Assembly: GCF_014697575.1 (NCBI RefSeq)
Contig: NZ_JACJSC010000015.1
Span: forward strand, 62,001 to 126,000
Source: Planktothrix sp. FACHB-1365
GTDB lineage: Bacteria; Cyanobacteriota; Cyanobacteriia; Cyanobacteriales; Microcoleaceae
DNA length: 64,000 nucleotides
Direction of reading: 5' to 3'
Part shown: positions 26,186-35,053 of the stretch, piece by piece
Numbering within the stretch: position 1 is the stretch's first letter
Layout of the letters: each line of letters starts with the position of its first letter
Notes under the pieces: model-generated
Databases searched by the model: none
The model's input: only the letters and a program-made list of their open reading frames with translations
Told to the model about the DNA's origin: nothing
Made by a program: the position numbers and the translations under genes

Positions 26186-27292
26186 CTAAAAACGACAGGT
26201 TAAGGTGGTTTTAACGGGACAAGCTCGTTCTGTCAAGGAATTCCCTCTCAGGTCTAATCCGGTTAGGTTTGTCAAGCTTTGCAATGGACGACTATCGGAA
26301 ACTTTTGTATTATACAAATCTAAAGTGATTAATTGGGTTAACGGTTGCAGGGGTGCAAGATTTGAAACCGAGGTATTAAACAAGCTGAGGATTTTCAGGT
26401 GGGTCAATGCTTGTAAGGGGGTTAAATCGGAAATGGGATTATTGCCAAGGTAAAGTTCGGTTAGATTGGTCAGGGTTGCTAAAGGACGAAGATCGGAAAT
26501 TTGATTATCAAATAAAGTTAATTGGTTGAGATTGGTTAAAGAGGCGAGGGGGGTTAAATCTGTAATTTGATTGTTAAATAGGAGCAGTTGTTTGAGATCA
26601 GTTAAAGAGGCGAGGGGAGTTAAATCTGCAATTTGATTATCATAAAGGGCTAAATAGCTGAGTTTTGTTAAGGGGTGTAGGGGTGTAATATCAGAAATTT
26701 GGTTTCCCTGTAAGGCTAATTTTTTTAAACTTACTAAAGATTGCAACGGCGTAATATCTTGAATTTGATTATCAAATAATACTAAACTTTTTAATCGGGT
26801 CAAATGGTTAAGCGGGGTTAAATCCGTAATTTTATTCGTATCTAAAATTAAAGTTTCTAGTGCTATTAAGGAAGAAAGCGGGGTTAAATCATGAATTTGA
26901 TTGACATCCAGTGCTAAGACTTTTAAATTTGTTAGATTAGCCAATGGCGTTAAATCAGAGATTTGATTTCCACTTAAATACAAAAATTGCAGTTGAGAAA
27001 AAGAACTTAAAGGATTTAAATCTTTAATTTGATACCCACTCAAATTGAATTGAATCAGTTGAGATAGAATTTTATTCGCTATTTTACAGTCTTTGGTTTG
27101 AGAGATTTCTAATAATAAATCTAGGGTTTTTTGTGTTTCTACCTCTAAATTATTTTGATTTAAACAAATCGTTTCAAAATTATTTGAAGGTTGTACAGAA
27201 GTCTCTGAAGCTAAAGCCGGATTTAGGGGTAATAAAAATATTAAACAATTAAGTGCTATTTTATAGGGATTTATGTTAACAAATTTTATCAT
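26186..27292 (-). CDS. Exported leucine-rich repeat protein
   Basis: A 368-residue protein starting at an ATG at 27292, giving a good signal peptide (YKIALNCLIFLLPLNPALA, then SE). From about residue 95 there are twelve 22-residue SDS22/internalin-type leucine-rich repeats of the form LTNLKxLxLxxNQIxDLTP. A short Cys-containing cap (ERACPVKTTLTCRF) closes the protein. Such solenoids mediate protein binding at the envelope or outside the cell. The frame extends upstream to a TTG at 27382, which would overlap the preceding gene. The ligand is unknown. Confidence 0.82.
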   Translation of the reverse strand: MIKFVNINPYKIALNCLIFLLPLNPALASETSVQPSNNFETICLNQNNLEVETQKTLDLLLEISQTKDCKIANKILSQLIQFNLSGYQIKDLNPLSSFSQLQFLYLSGNQISDLTPLANLTNLKVLALDVNQIHDLTPLSSLIALETLILDTNKITDLTPLNHLTRLKSLVLFDNQIQDITPLQSLVSLKKLALQGNQISDITPLHPLTKLSYLALYDNQIADLTPLASLTDLKQLLLFNNQITDLTPLASLTNLNQLTLFDNQISDLRPLATLTNLTELYLGNNPISDLTPLQALTHLKILSLFNTSVSNLAPLQPLTQLITLDLYNTKVSDSRPLQSLTNLTGLDLRGNSLTERACPVKTTLTCRF

Positions 27293-27347
27293 AATTTTAA
27301 TAAATTTTTGTTTACAAAATAACATCATAAAATCAACACTTTGTTTT

Positions 27348-28022
27348 TCAGTCAACCTTAATAATTTGATAACACTCTTCAACAGAAGCCTGATTTTTCA
27401 TAGCTTCTACCAAACGATAATAGGTCGTTTCGTGGTTTTGAATTAAGGTTTTAGCTTGTAAAATAGCCCAACGTTCTTTAAATTTAGCTTCACTCATCGG
27501 ACGATTTAACTGAGTCCAAATTGCGGTAATTTTTTCTCGGTCTTCCCGTCCCCCCTCGGCTTTTTGAAATACTAACGTTTCTGCGGCGATTCCCGCCATC
27601 CAAACGGTACAATAACGATCTAAAACCCGTGATGATAGTTGACCCTGTTGTAATTGTTCCCATAATAGTTGATCAGCAAACTGTACCCCGCCTTGAGCCT
27701 TTAATCCCTGTTTGAACGCTTCCCAACCATTTAACGCATATCCCTGAATGGGAATTTCCATCAAATAAGCCACTAAAAAATGTCCGGCTTCATGGTGTAC
27801 AATTCGTTCCCGAGTGGAAGCCGAAGTTCCCCCTAACCAATCCACTAATAAATTAGCACCTTGACCTTGAAATTGAAAAATATCTAATGTCGCAATCCCT
27901 AATAAAAAACAAGTCACACTCGCCGGAATAAAGGGCGAAATATTCAAAACCGGACTCAATAACGCCGATAGGGTGATACAGAAAACACTAATTGCAATCA
28001 AGTTTAAACTGGTCGTTCTCAT
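27348..28022 (-). CDS. FtsH/M41-type zinc peptidase domain without AAA module
   Basis: A 224-residue protein with two N-terminal hydrophobic segments (about 6-25 and 30-48) and a peptidase M41-like domain. The zinc motif HEAGH is at residues 77-81. A later MAGIAAETLVFQ..GGREDREKI segment mirrors the FtsH region supplying the third zinc ligand (Asp). The AAA+ ATPase domain of FtsH is absent, so this would be an ATP-independent membrane peptidase. Its ATG overlaps the last base of the upstream M15 gene, so the two are coupled. Confidence 0.8.
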   Translation of the reverse strand: MRTTSLNLIAISVFCITLSALLSPVLNISPFIPASVTCFLLGIATLDIFQFQGQGANLLVDWLGGTSASTRERIVHHEAGHFLVAYLMEIPIQGYALNGWEAFKQGLKAQGGVQFADQLLWEQLQQGQLSSRVLDRYCTVWMAGIAAETLVFQKAEGGREDREKITAIWTQLNRPMSEAKFKERWAILQAKTLIQNHETTYYRLVEAMKNQASVEECYQIIKVD

Positions 28023-28915
28023 CAGCTTTTCTTCAGTTTTCTGGCTTTATAAAACGTTTCCAAACTCTGGCGATCTCCGACAAACCGCCAATGCCAAGGT
28101 TCATAACTCACCCCTTGGGGATTATTCTTAGGAAAGGATAACTCAAAACTATAAAAAGCGGCATTATCTTTTAACCATTGAAAAGCCTGAGTTTGTTCAA
28201 AACTAACACTCAAGTTCGTTGAGGGCATATTTCCATCCCCAATATCCATGGCATAACCCGTATGATGTTCACTATATCCCGGAGGCGCGCTTACCTCGGC
28301 GCGTTTGGTTGCGACTTGTCCCCGTTGGGCTTTAATTTCAAAAAAGACCGTTTCCTGTTCTTTCACACTCCGAAAGGTTGAAATTGGAACTAAACTCACC
28401 CCACTGGCTAAAGCCGCTTGCTCCATTTCCTGATAAGCTTGGGCGGCAGCTTTGCGTAACCGATGACTGCCATCGGGGGTAATACTTTCTAACTCTGCAG
28501 CGGGAGCTTCTTCATAGGGGAGATGACCCAATAAATTGTCCGGTAGGGTTGGAGAGGCACTAGGGGAGGGGGCGGTTGGTGTCGCTGAAACTGACGTGCT
28601 CGGACTAGGAGACGGGGAAGATGTAACAGAACTTTTGGCTTCTGGGGTAGTTTCTATCAGGGGGATATAAGCTTTGGGAGAAAGAATTCCAAATTGATAA
28701 TTAATGGCTAAAGCCGTACAGAACGCCACGACGGCTAACCCCAACATTTTCCAGAAGAGTCCGGGTCTTTGGGAGGGTCGGGAGGAAGCCACGGTCGCAA
28801 CGGGAAGATCTCGTATTGCTTCTGGAATCTCTTGAGTTGATTCATCCGCGACAGTTTCGGCTTGTTTAGGCAGACTAGAATTCTTCAACGGCTTCACTCC
28901 TGCACATCCATTCAA
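28022..28915 (-). CDS. M15 family D-Ala-D-Ala / L,D-carboxypeptidase (VanY-like)
   Basis: A 297-residue protein with one membrane anchor (about 50-70), a Ser/Pro/Thr-rich linker and a periplasmic M15B peptidase domain (about 140-290). Zinc-site and catalytic motifs are STFRSVKEQE, the SEHHTGYAMDIGD box and PWHWRFVG. Such enzymes trim peptidoglycan stem peptides. It is transcribed divergently from the AEC transporter and overlaps the M41-like gene by one base. Confidence 0.88.
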   Translation of the reverse strand: MNGCAGVKPLKNSSLPKQAETVADESTQEIPEAIRDLPVATVASSRPSQRPGLFWKMLGLAVVAFCTALAINYQFGILSPKAYIPLIETTPEAKSSVTSSPSPSPSTSVSATPTAPSPSASPTLPDNLLGHLPYEEAPAAELESITPDGSHRLRKAAAQAYQEMEQAALASGVSLVPISTFRSVKEQETVFFEIKAQRGQVATKRAEVSAPPGYSEHHTGYAMDIGDGNMPSTNLSVSFEQTQAFQWLKDNAAFYSFELSFPKNNPQGVSYEPWHWRFVGDRQSLETFYKARKLKKS

Positions 28916-28984
28916 GGCTGAATTTTATAATACTTCATGTTGACGGCTAATCGTCAACACCTCAACAGTGAACACTTAATCGTT

Positions 28985-29929
28985 ATGTCTAATTCTGTAA
29001 CTCAACTTCTAACACTTTATGAATGGCTCATTGGCGGGGTTTTAATCGGCTGGATTTTAGGTCGGAAATTACCCGCTATTGTTCCCTATTATTTAGGAAA
29101 AATTTTATATTGGGTCATTGTTCCGATCGCAATTATTGCCTTTTTAAGAAAAGCAGATTTATCCGGTTCAATTTGGATTGCTCCCTTAGCGGCTTGGGCT
29201 GCTATTTTTCTCGGTGCAGGATTAGCTTGGATGGGGTTATATTGGCAAAGCCGTATTCCTAAATTCAATATTTTACCCCAATCTTTACCTGCTCAAGGCA
29301 GTTTTTTATTAGCGTCAATGGTGGGGAATACGGGATATATTGGTTTTCCGGTTAGTTTAGCCTTAGTTGGGCCCCAATATTTCGGTTGGGCGGTATTTTA
29401 TGATGGACTGGGAACGGTTATTGGTGCCTATGGATTAGGAGTGGCTTTAGCCGCAAGATTTGGTATGGGAAAACAAGACCCTTGGCAATTAGTTGCAGTA
29501 TCATTAACGAACCCGGCTTTAATTGGTATGGTGATCGGTTTAATGGTACGAAATATTGCGGTAGCTGATCCGATAGAACAGGGATTACACGCCATTGCTT
29601 GGGGAGGTGTTGCTTTAACGTTAATGTTAATGGGAATGCGTTTGAGTCAACTTCATTCTTGGCACTATTTTCAAACCGCTTCTGTCAGTTTAGCTATCAA
29701 AATGTTAATTGTACCTTTGGTTTTAGGTTATGGATTAATGCTATTGGGATTAACCGGATCTCCGTTATTAGTTTTAGTTCTGCAAATGGCAACTCCTCCC
29801 GCTTTTGCAACCTTAGTTTTAGCCGAAGCCTTTAATTTAGATCGGGAATTAGCCGTTACCAATTTAGCGATGGGCTCTACACTATTATTATTAACGTTAC
29901 CGATATGGTTATTTTTGTTTGGTCAGTAA
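28985..29929 (+). CDS. AEC family transporter (auxin efflux carrier-like)
   Basis: A membrane protein of about 314 residues with roughly ten hydrophobic helices and the pseudo-repeat of the AEC family. Conserved segments include SMVGNTGYIGFPVSLALVG, SLTNPALIGMVIGL and a C-terminal TPPAFATLVLAEAFNLD. Bacterial members export or import small organic acids; the substrate here is unknown. I prefer the ATG at 28985; an ATG at 28937 would add a polar 16-residue leader. Confidence 0.83.
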   Translation: MSNSVTQLLTLYEWLIGGVLIGWILGRKLPAIVPYYLGKILYWVIVPIAIIAFLRKADLSGSIWIAPLAAWAAIFLGAGLAWMGLYWQSRIPKFNILPQSLPAQGSFLLASMVGNTGYIGFPVSLALVGPQYFGWAVFYDGLGTVIGAYGLGVALAARFGMGKQDPWQLVAVSLTNPALIGMVIGLMVRNIAVADPIEQGLHAIAWGGVALTLMLMGMRLSQLHSWHYFQTASVSLAIKMLIVPLVLGYGLMLLGLTGSPLLVLVLQMATPPAFATLVLAEAFNLDRELAVTNLAMGSTLLLLTLPIWLFLFGQ

Positions 29930-29932
29930 AAC

Positions 29933-29973
29933 TTAGAAATTGGGTTTTTGGTGAATCCGCACTCAATTTCTAA
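29933..29973. other. Hairpin downstream of AEC gene
   Basis: TTAGAAATTG (29933-29942) and CAATTTCTAA (29964-29973) form a perfect 10-bp stem around a 21-nt loop, just after the AEC stop. No U-run follows, so it is a repeat or RNA-stabilising stem rather than a canonical terminator. Confidence 0.5.
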
Positions 29974-30047
29974 ACTGTACTACCTTTAATTAGCCCGAAC
30001 TGGATTTCGGAGCATTAATCGTTTAAGTTTCCTGAAGGATAATTTTG

Positions 30048-30740
30048 CTATTTGGGAGCAGCCGGATAAGAACGTTCTGCTGTCCAATGGCGATCTGAAG
30101 ATTGATAAATTCTCATCTTCTCTAAACCCGCAGACTCGATGAAATTAATCACTTCATCTAAGGTATAAGCCGCTTGTAAGGAGTCTCGAAATAGTTTTTT
30201 CTGATGGTCGTTACAATCTCCGGCATATTGTTCAACTAAGGTATTGAGTTCGGTTTCACTGCTAGGGCGAGTTAAATCTCTTAGAAATATTGCTCCCTGG
30301 GGTTTTAACACGCGCTGAAGTTCTTGAAAAAATAGTAGAGGCTCTGACAAATGGTGAACAATACTATTGGAAATGACCATATCAAATTGATCATCGGGAT
30401 AAGGTAACTGTTTGGCATCGATTTGTTCTAATTTGATTTGTTCCTGTAACCCCGCTTGCTCAATATTTTGATTGCCAATAAATAGCATATTTGCTGATAA
30501 ATCAATTCCGGTAATTTGCCATTGCGATGCGTTAGCCACGCCGCTGCGCGATCGCTTTTGAGCGATTAAAATTGGAATCCGTGCTGTCCCCGTTCCCGCA
30601 TCTAAGATTAATCCGGTTTCTGGCCCCAATTCTATTGCTAATTCGGCAAATTCTTGATTAACTTGGGTAAAATCCATCGCATCATACTCGCTGGCTTCTT
30701 CCCAAGTATCCATGACTTCTACTTCTGGAATACGTTCCAT
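30048..30740 (-). CDS. Class I SAM-dependent methyltransferase
   Basis: A 230-residue Rossmann-fold methyltransferase. Motif I is LILDAGTGTARIPILIAQK, post-I ITGIDLSANML, motif II/III DDQFDMVISNSIVHHL and motif IV LKPQGAIFLRDLTRPSS. The substrate is unknown. Between the second helix and the ITGIDLS strand is an extra Arg/Ser/Gly/Ala-rich stretch (about residues 61-72, SRSGVANAS) encoded by a dispersed repeat and absent from typical members. Confidence 0.87.
   Translation of the reverse strand: MERIPEVEVMDTWEEASEYDAMDFTQVNQEFAELAIELGPETGLILDAGTGTARIPILIAQKRSRSGVANASQWQITGIDLSANMLFIGNQNIEQAGLQEQIKLEQIDAKQLPYPDDQFDMVISNSIVHHLSEPLLFFQELQRVLKPQGAIFLRDLTRPSSETELNTLVEQYAGDCNDHQKKLFRDSLQAAYTLDEVINFIESAGLEKMRIYQSSDRHWTAERSYPAAPK
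30524..30555. repeat. HIP1-containing dispersed repeat in the methyltransferase frame
   Basis: GCGATGCGTTAGCCACG..CGCTGCGCGATCGC contains a HIP1 octamer and resembles a short cyanobacterial repeat common between genes. It is read in frame here. Confidence 0.65.
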
Positions 30741-31201
30741 AAGGGTAATTCAGATTAAGGTAAGTTCAGAAGTATTGTAGAAGTTCCGAACTCAAGAAAA
30801 GCAATGCACAAAATTACTATTTTGTCAATCCCTCTGATCATGACCCCATCAGTTCTGCTCAAAACTCGTGCATCGCTATGCTTAAATTCTGTCAGGGTTT
30901 TATAAATTTTTACGAGATTATAGGGGTTTGAGGATAAAGTTTTGAGGTTAAGTTATACTTCCCCAGATTATTATTTTCCTATTATAGCCCAAACCCCTAT
31001 AATTTCGTCAAGTAATTGCAACCCGTTTGCAATAACCTCTTGACAAAAATCGAGGTTTTTTACCTTATTCTTTTAAAATTAAAAACAAACTTCCATAATC
31101 TATAGTTTTTTCTTATTAAAACTCGCTCTTGATACCAAACCTGGGGTAATACTTTAAAAAAGCTTATGATAAAAAAATGTTTGAGTAAACTATCAACGGT
31201 T
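30741..31201. other. Gene-free interval with inverted repeat upstream of toxin-antitoxin
   Basis: No ORF is supported. ACGAGATTATAGGGGTTTG (30912-30930) recurs inverted at 30990-31008 with one mismatch, leaving a 59-nt loop. Nearby ATTGCAA (31015-31021) and TTGCAAT (31027-31033) form a 7-bp stem with a 5-nt loop. TTGACA at 31040-31045 could be a -35 element for the toxin-antitoxin operon, but no good -10 can be placed. Confidence 0.5.
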
Positions 31202-31447
31202 ATGAGAGCAATTGAAACGACAGCGACTATTAATGAGAGTGGGCAACTGACACTTGATCAATCATTAGGAATTACTAAACCACAGCGTGTTCGGGTTATT
31301 GTCTTAATTCCTGAAGACGACGAAGTTGACCCCAATGAAACGCCGACTGAAATTGTTATAGAAGGTATTCGCCAAGGTTTATGGGAAGCATTAACAGGAC
31401 AGACTATTCCGCTCTCAGAAATGTGGGAAGGTATTGATGTTGAGTGA
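31202..31447 (+). CDS. Antitoxin of a RelE-type toxin-antitoxin pair
   Basis: An 81-residue acidic protein with an N-terminal AbrB/SpoVT-like beta segment (IETTATINESGQLTLDQSLGI) followed by an acidic C-terminus that should bind the toxin. I used the ATG at 31202; the frame extends to 31166. Its 3' end overlaps the toxin start by 11 nt, the usual arrangement for translational coupling. Expected to autorepress the operon. Confidence 0.75.
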   Translation: MRAIETTATINESGQLTLDQSLGITKPQRVRVIVLIPEDDEVDPNETPTEIVIEGIRQGLWEALTGQTIPLSEMWEGIDVE

Positions 31448-31796
31448 ACCACCACCCATCCAAATCGCGCTTACTTCCCGCTTCAAAAGGGATCTTCGAG
31501 AACTTGCTAAACGCTATCGTTCAATTCGTACCGATCTTCAACCGTTAATCGAACAACTTCAAGCAGGTGAAATTCCTGGTGATAGAATTGCAGGTATTAA
31601 ATATACCGTTTTTAAAGTTCGTCTTAAAAATAGTAATATCCAAAAAGGAAAAAGTGGGGGCTATCGAGTTATTTATTATCTGAAAACAAATCAAGCCATC
31701 ATTCTCGCTACAATTTATTCCAAATCTGACGACTCAGATATTAGTCATGAAACCCTTGAAGAGGTGACCACTCAATATGAGAAAGAAATTGGTTAA
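31437..31796 (+). CDS. RelE/ParE superfamily toxin
   Basis: A protein of about 119 residues, basic, with the RelE-like fold order: ALTSRFKRDLRELAKRYRSI helix pair, IAGIKYTVFKVRLKNSNIQKGKSGGYRVIYYL strands and a C-terminal ILATIYSKSDDSDIS. The KxGGYRVIYY segment is the hallmark strand containing a basic catalytic candidate. Probably a ribosome-dependent mRNA interferase neutralised by the upstream antitoxin. Confidence 0.82.
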   Translation: MLSEPPPIQIALTSRFKRDLRELAKRYRSIRTDLQPLIEQLQAGEIPGDRIAGIKYTVFKVRLKNSNIQKGKSGGYRVIYYLKTNQAIILATIYSKSDDSDISHETLEEVTTQYEKEIG

Positions 31797-31888
31797 TTGA
31801 ATGGGAATCTGTGGCTCCCTCGCCATCTTAGGACAAAAACTGCTATAATTGATTTAAACGAAGTCGTTATGAGTTTGAAATAAGAAAA

Positions 31889-33256
31889 ATGACAAACCCA
31901 ACCGTTGAAAATCTTGTAATTATTGGTTCTGGGCCTGCTGGTTATACAGCAGCAATTTATGCTGGACGGGCGAACTTGAAACCCGTTGTCTTTGAAGGCT
32001 ATCAACTGGGGGGAGTTCCGGGGGGTCAGTTAATGACCACCACAGAAGTTGAGAACTTCCCTGGTTTTCCCGAAGGCATTACCGGGCCGGAATTAATGGA
32101 TCGGATGAAAGCCCAAGCCCAACGGTGGGGGGCGGAACTGTTTACCGAGGATGTGATTTCCGTTGATTTAAGTCAACGTCCCTTTACTATTAAATCTGAA
32201 GACCGGGAAATCAAAACCCATACCATTGTAATTGCAACGGGGGCGACGGCGAAACGGCTACATCTTCCCCAGGAAGAAACCTTTTGGAATGCGGGAATTT
32301 CCGCCTGTGCGATTTGTGATGGGGCGAGTCCGATTTTCAAAGGTGTAGAATTAGCGGTGATTGGGGGAGGAGATACCGCCGCCGAGGAAGCCGTTTATTT
32401 AACCAAATACGCCACCCATGTTCATCTATTAGTCAGACGAAATGAATTGCGGGCGAGTAAAGCTATGCAGCAACGGGTTCTTCAGCATCCTAAAATTACG
32501 GTGCATTGGAATACGGAAGCGGTGGATGTTTATGGCAATGATAAATTAGGCGGGATTAAAATTAAGAATAACCAAACGGGAGAACAACAGGATTTACCCG
32601 TCCAGGGGTTATTTTATGCCATTGGTCATACTCCCAATACCCAAATTTTCCAAGGACAATTACAACTGGATGAAGTGGGATATATTGTCACCAAACATGG
32701 CACTCCTGAAACCAGCGTTGAGGGGGTTTATGCGGTTGGGGATGTCCAAGATCATGAGTTTCGTCAAGCCATTACAGCCGCCGGAAGTGGTTGTATGGGG
32801 GCGATGTTAGCAGAGCGGTGGTTATCGATTAATGGGTTAGCGCAGGAAGTTCAACAAACAGAAACTTCTGAACCAGCAGCAGAAACGACACCTTCAACCC
32901 AACCTCAAATTACCACTTCTGAAAATTTCGATATCCAAAATACCCGCCATACTGGGGGTTATGCCTTGCGGAAACTTTACCATGATAGCGATCGCTTAAT
33001 TGTGGTAAAATATGCCTCACCCACCTGCGGGCCCTGTCATGCGCTTAAACCAATTTTAGATAAAGTGGTTGGTGAATTTGAGGGTAAAATTCATTATGTC
33101 GAAATTGACATTGAAGAAGATCCTGAAATTGCTCAAAACGCGGGGGTAGTTGGGACTCCAACCCTACAAATGTTCAAAAATAAGGATTTAATTCAAGACC
33201 TCAAAGGTGTGAAACCCAAGAGTTTATATCGAGAATTAATTCAGAATAATTTGTAA
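31889..33256 (+). CDS. trxB: NADPH-thioredoxin reductase with fused thioredoxin (NTRC)
   Basis: A 455-residue fusion. The N-terminal FAD/NADPH reductase (1-315) has [16 protein letters not shown], the redox motif [11 protein letters not shown] and [14 protein letters not shown] Thr/Pro-rich linker (about 320-345) leads to a C-terminal thioredoxin domain with the active site CGPC and cis-Pro loop [13 protein letters not shown] is found in oxygenic phototrophs, where it reduces 2-Cys peroxiredoxins and tunes photosynthetic metabolism. Single gene followed by a terminator. Confidence 0.95.
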   Translation: MTNPTVENLVIIGSGPAGYTAAIYAGRANLKPVVFEGYQLGGVPGGQLMTTTEVENFPGFPEGITGPELMDRMKAQAQRWGAELFTEDVISVDLSQRPFTIKSEDREIKTHTIVIATGATAKRLHLPQEETFWNAGISACAICDGASPIFKGVELAVIGGGDTAAEEAVYLTKYATHVHLLVRRNELRASKAMQQRVLQHPKITVHWNTEAVDVYGNDKLGGIKIKNNQTGEQQDLPVQGLFYAIGHTPNTQIFQGQLQLDEVGYIVTKHGTPETSVEGVYAVGDVQDHEFRQAITAAGSGCMGAMLAERWLSINGLAQEVQQTETSEPAAETTPSTQPQITTSENFDIQNTRHTGGYALRKLYHDSDRLIVVKYASPTCGPCHALKPILDKVVGEFEGKIHYVEIDIEEDPEIAQNAGVVGTPTLQMFKNKDLIQDLKGVKPKSLYRELIQNNL

Positions 33257-33291
33257 GACTCAAAACCGGGTTTCTCAAGTAACAACGTAGT

Positions 33292-33316
33292 AAGTCCTTC
33301 AGGACTTTTCTTTTAA
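33292..33316 (+). terminator. Terminator after the NTRC gene
   Basis: AAGTCC (33292-33297), loop TTCA, GGACTT (33302-33307), then TTTCTTTT. A good intrinsic terminator for the plus strand, built from the same GTAGTAAG(C/T)CCTTCAGG repeat as the minus-strand stems at 33334 and 33397. Confidence 0.8.
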
Positions 33317-33331
33317 CTTAATTTGATAAAA

Positions 33332-33438
33332 GAAAGCCCTGAAGGGCTTACTACGTTTGGAGTGGGAATTAAAATACCGTTTGCGGAAAAGAAAGAAAGC
33401 CCTGAAGGGCTTACTACGTTTGGAGTGGGAATTAAAAT
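33332..33438 (-). repeat. 63-nt tandem duplication carrying two minus-strand terminators
   Basis: A 44-nt segment is identical at 33332-33375 and 33395-33438. Similarity extends beyond it into the last codons of yggT, so the second copy holds the true yggT stop and the first a decayed image of it. Each contains the stem AAGCCC-TTCA-GGGCTT followed by a U-rich run on the minus strand. Confidence 0.85.
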
Positions 33439-33722
33439 GCCATTTGCTGCATACTGCCTAATAAAGCAATAATAATTTGAGAGCCAAATTGGAGAGCAAA
33501 AATAGCAATAATGGCTGAAAAATCAATTCCCCCTAAAGGTGGAATAAAAGAACGGAAAAGATTGAGATAGGGGTCAGTTAACTGACTTAAAATTGAGAAG
33601 GGGGGATCAAACCAGTTAATAGTTGGAAACCAGCTTAATAAAATCCTAATAAATAGGATTATCATATAAATGTTGAGGAACTGTGCCAGGGTGTTAGCGA
33701 GTAAGCCGAAAGGAAGTGCCAT
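33432..33722 (-). CDS. YggT/Ycf19 family membrane protein
   Basis: A 96-residue protein with two hydrophobic segments (about 5-28 and 65-90) and the family motif FIRILLSWFPTINWFDPPFSILSQLTDPYLNLFRSFIPPLGGIDFS split across the loop. In plants and cyanobacteria YggT-like proteins influence thylakoid or nucleoid organisation and cytochrome b6f assembly (CCB3). Upstream on the same strand lies a small glycine-zipper protein. Confidence 0.87.
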   Translation of the reverse strand: MALPFGLLANTLAQFLNIYMIILFIRILLSWFPTINWFDPPFSILSQLTDPYLNLFRSFIPPLGGIDFSAIIAIFALQFGSQIIIALLGSMQQMAF

Positions 33723-33833
33723 AAAATTTATTTGATGTTTAACTCAATTTGACTGAATTTGAGATAAAGTTATGACCCTTAGTGTATCACATTTAAGAAA
33801 AGGGGGGAAAATCAAACGGGATACCCCCATCGA

Positions 33834-34130
33834 TTAATCATAAGTTTCCGAGCTACTATTGCCATTGACATTGCCTAACTGTTGACGAACATCATCAATG
33901 GCTTGATTGAGTTGAGCAATTTTATCCTCCAAACTCAAACGGGCGGTTTCGATATTTTCTCCCGTCAATTTAGCAGACTTCCCCGACTTTCCCGGTATTT
34001 CTGGCAAGGGTTCACCGCTTTCGGAATGGGTGATGCGGGAAGCGAGTACCACTCCTAATACCCCGCCCACAAACCCTCCTAGGGTTGCACCGAGGAAGAA
34101 GCCACTACCAAAACCATCTCGATTACCCAT
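33834..34130 (-). CDS. Small glycine-zipper membrane protein with coiled coil
   Basis: A 98-residue protein with a Gly-rich membrane helix (FFLGATLGGFVGGVLGVVLA, residues about 11-30), a Gly/Lys/Pro hinge and a C-terminal coiled coil (LEDKIAQLNQAIDDVRQQL). It resembles YtxH-like or cyanobacterial conserved hypotheticals. Function unknown; membrane anchoring via the N-terminus is inferred. Same strand as yggT, 111 nt upstream. Confidence 0.7.
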   Translation of the reverse strand: MGNRDGFGSGFFLGATLGGFVGGVLGVVLASRITHSESGEPLPEIPGKSGKSAKLTGENIETARLSLEDKIAQLNQAIDDVRQQLGNVNGNSSSETYD

Positions 34131-34269
34131 AATTTAACCACTTTGTCACAATAGCTTGATTTTATAGTAGGGAACAGACAACAGGGAACACTTCGACAGG
34201 CTCAGTGCTTCGCAGGCAACAGTCAGGAAAAAAGGGAGACACACTTACTGTTGCGACAACAACCGCGAT

Positions 34270-34941
34270 CTATTCGGTGGGGAGACGGTCGAATGTGCCA
34301 AACGTTCGATCTCCTGCATCTCCCAACCCCGGTACAATAAAGCCCTGTTCATTGACTTCAGGATCAATAATAGCGGTATAGATTTGCAAACTGGGATAAG
34401 CTTGACTTAATTTTTGTAACGCCGGGGGGGCGGCGACAATGGAAATAATCCGAATCAAAGCGGGTTCAAGATGCCGCTGGGTGAGTTCTTCCATCACCGC
34501 CATGATTGTTCCCCCCGTTGCTAACATTGGTTCACTAATAATCACCCGCGTTTGAGGATCAAATTGGGGAGGTAATTTATTTAAGTAGCAACTGGCTTCT
34601 AAGGTTTCTTCGTTGCGTACCATGCCGATATGATAAACCGAAGATAAAGGCACAACGCTTTGAATTCCCTCCATTAACGCTAAACCAGCCCGTAAAATAG
34701 GAATTACAATCAGGGGAACTTCAGGATTAACAAAGGTGGCGTTACATTCGGTTAAGGGGGTTTGTACCGTTGTTTCCAGGGTTGGTAACCAGTCTCTGGC
34801 GGCTTCGTAGGTCAACCAACGTCCTAACTCCGTCATCGCCGTGCGAAATAAAGCCGGAGGCGTGGCGTGATCACGAGCAACTCCTAACCAATGTTTAATT
34901 AAAGGATGGGGGGGGACATAAATACGCAGTTGATTAGCCAT
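34270..34941 (-). CDS. upp: Uracil phosphoribosyltransferase
   Basis: A 223-residue pyrimidine-salvage enzyme that forms UMP from uracil and PRPP. Family motifs include VIPILRAGLALMEGI, the PRPP loop (EPMLATGGTIMAVMEEL) and the uracil-binding C-terminus GLGDAGDRTFGT. The first PRPP-loop residue is Glu here where Asp is usual. Divergent from cobQ. No uraA permease nearby. Confidence 0.93.
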   Translation of the reverse strand: MANQLRIYVPPHPLIKHWLGVARDHATPPALFRTAMTELGRWLTYEAARDWLPTLETTVQTPLTECNATFVNPEVPLIVIPILRAGLALMEGIQSVVPLSSVYHIGMVRNEETLEASCYLNKLPPQFDPQTRVIISEPMLATGGTIMAVMEELTQRHLEPALIRIISIVAAPPALQKLSQAYPSLQIYTAIIDPEVNEQGFIVPGLGDAGDRTFGTFDRLPTE

Positions 34942-35053
34942 AACAAAATCGTTAGAAAGTCTCCACTATCATCCCACACCATTGCCAGAGATGGGTTGAC
35001 GGTTTTTAACCCTAAGCGATTAGAATATTAGTCTCTATCTTCAGTGATCATTT

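Noticed and set aside
31166-31201. Upstream extension of the antitoxin
   Set aside because: The 12 extra residues are Lys/Ser-rich and do not fit the AbrB-like start at the ATG at 31202.
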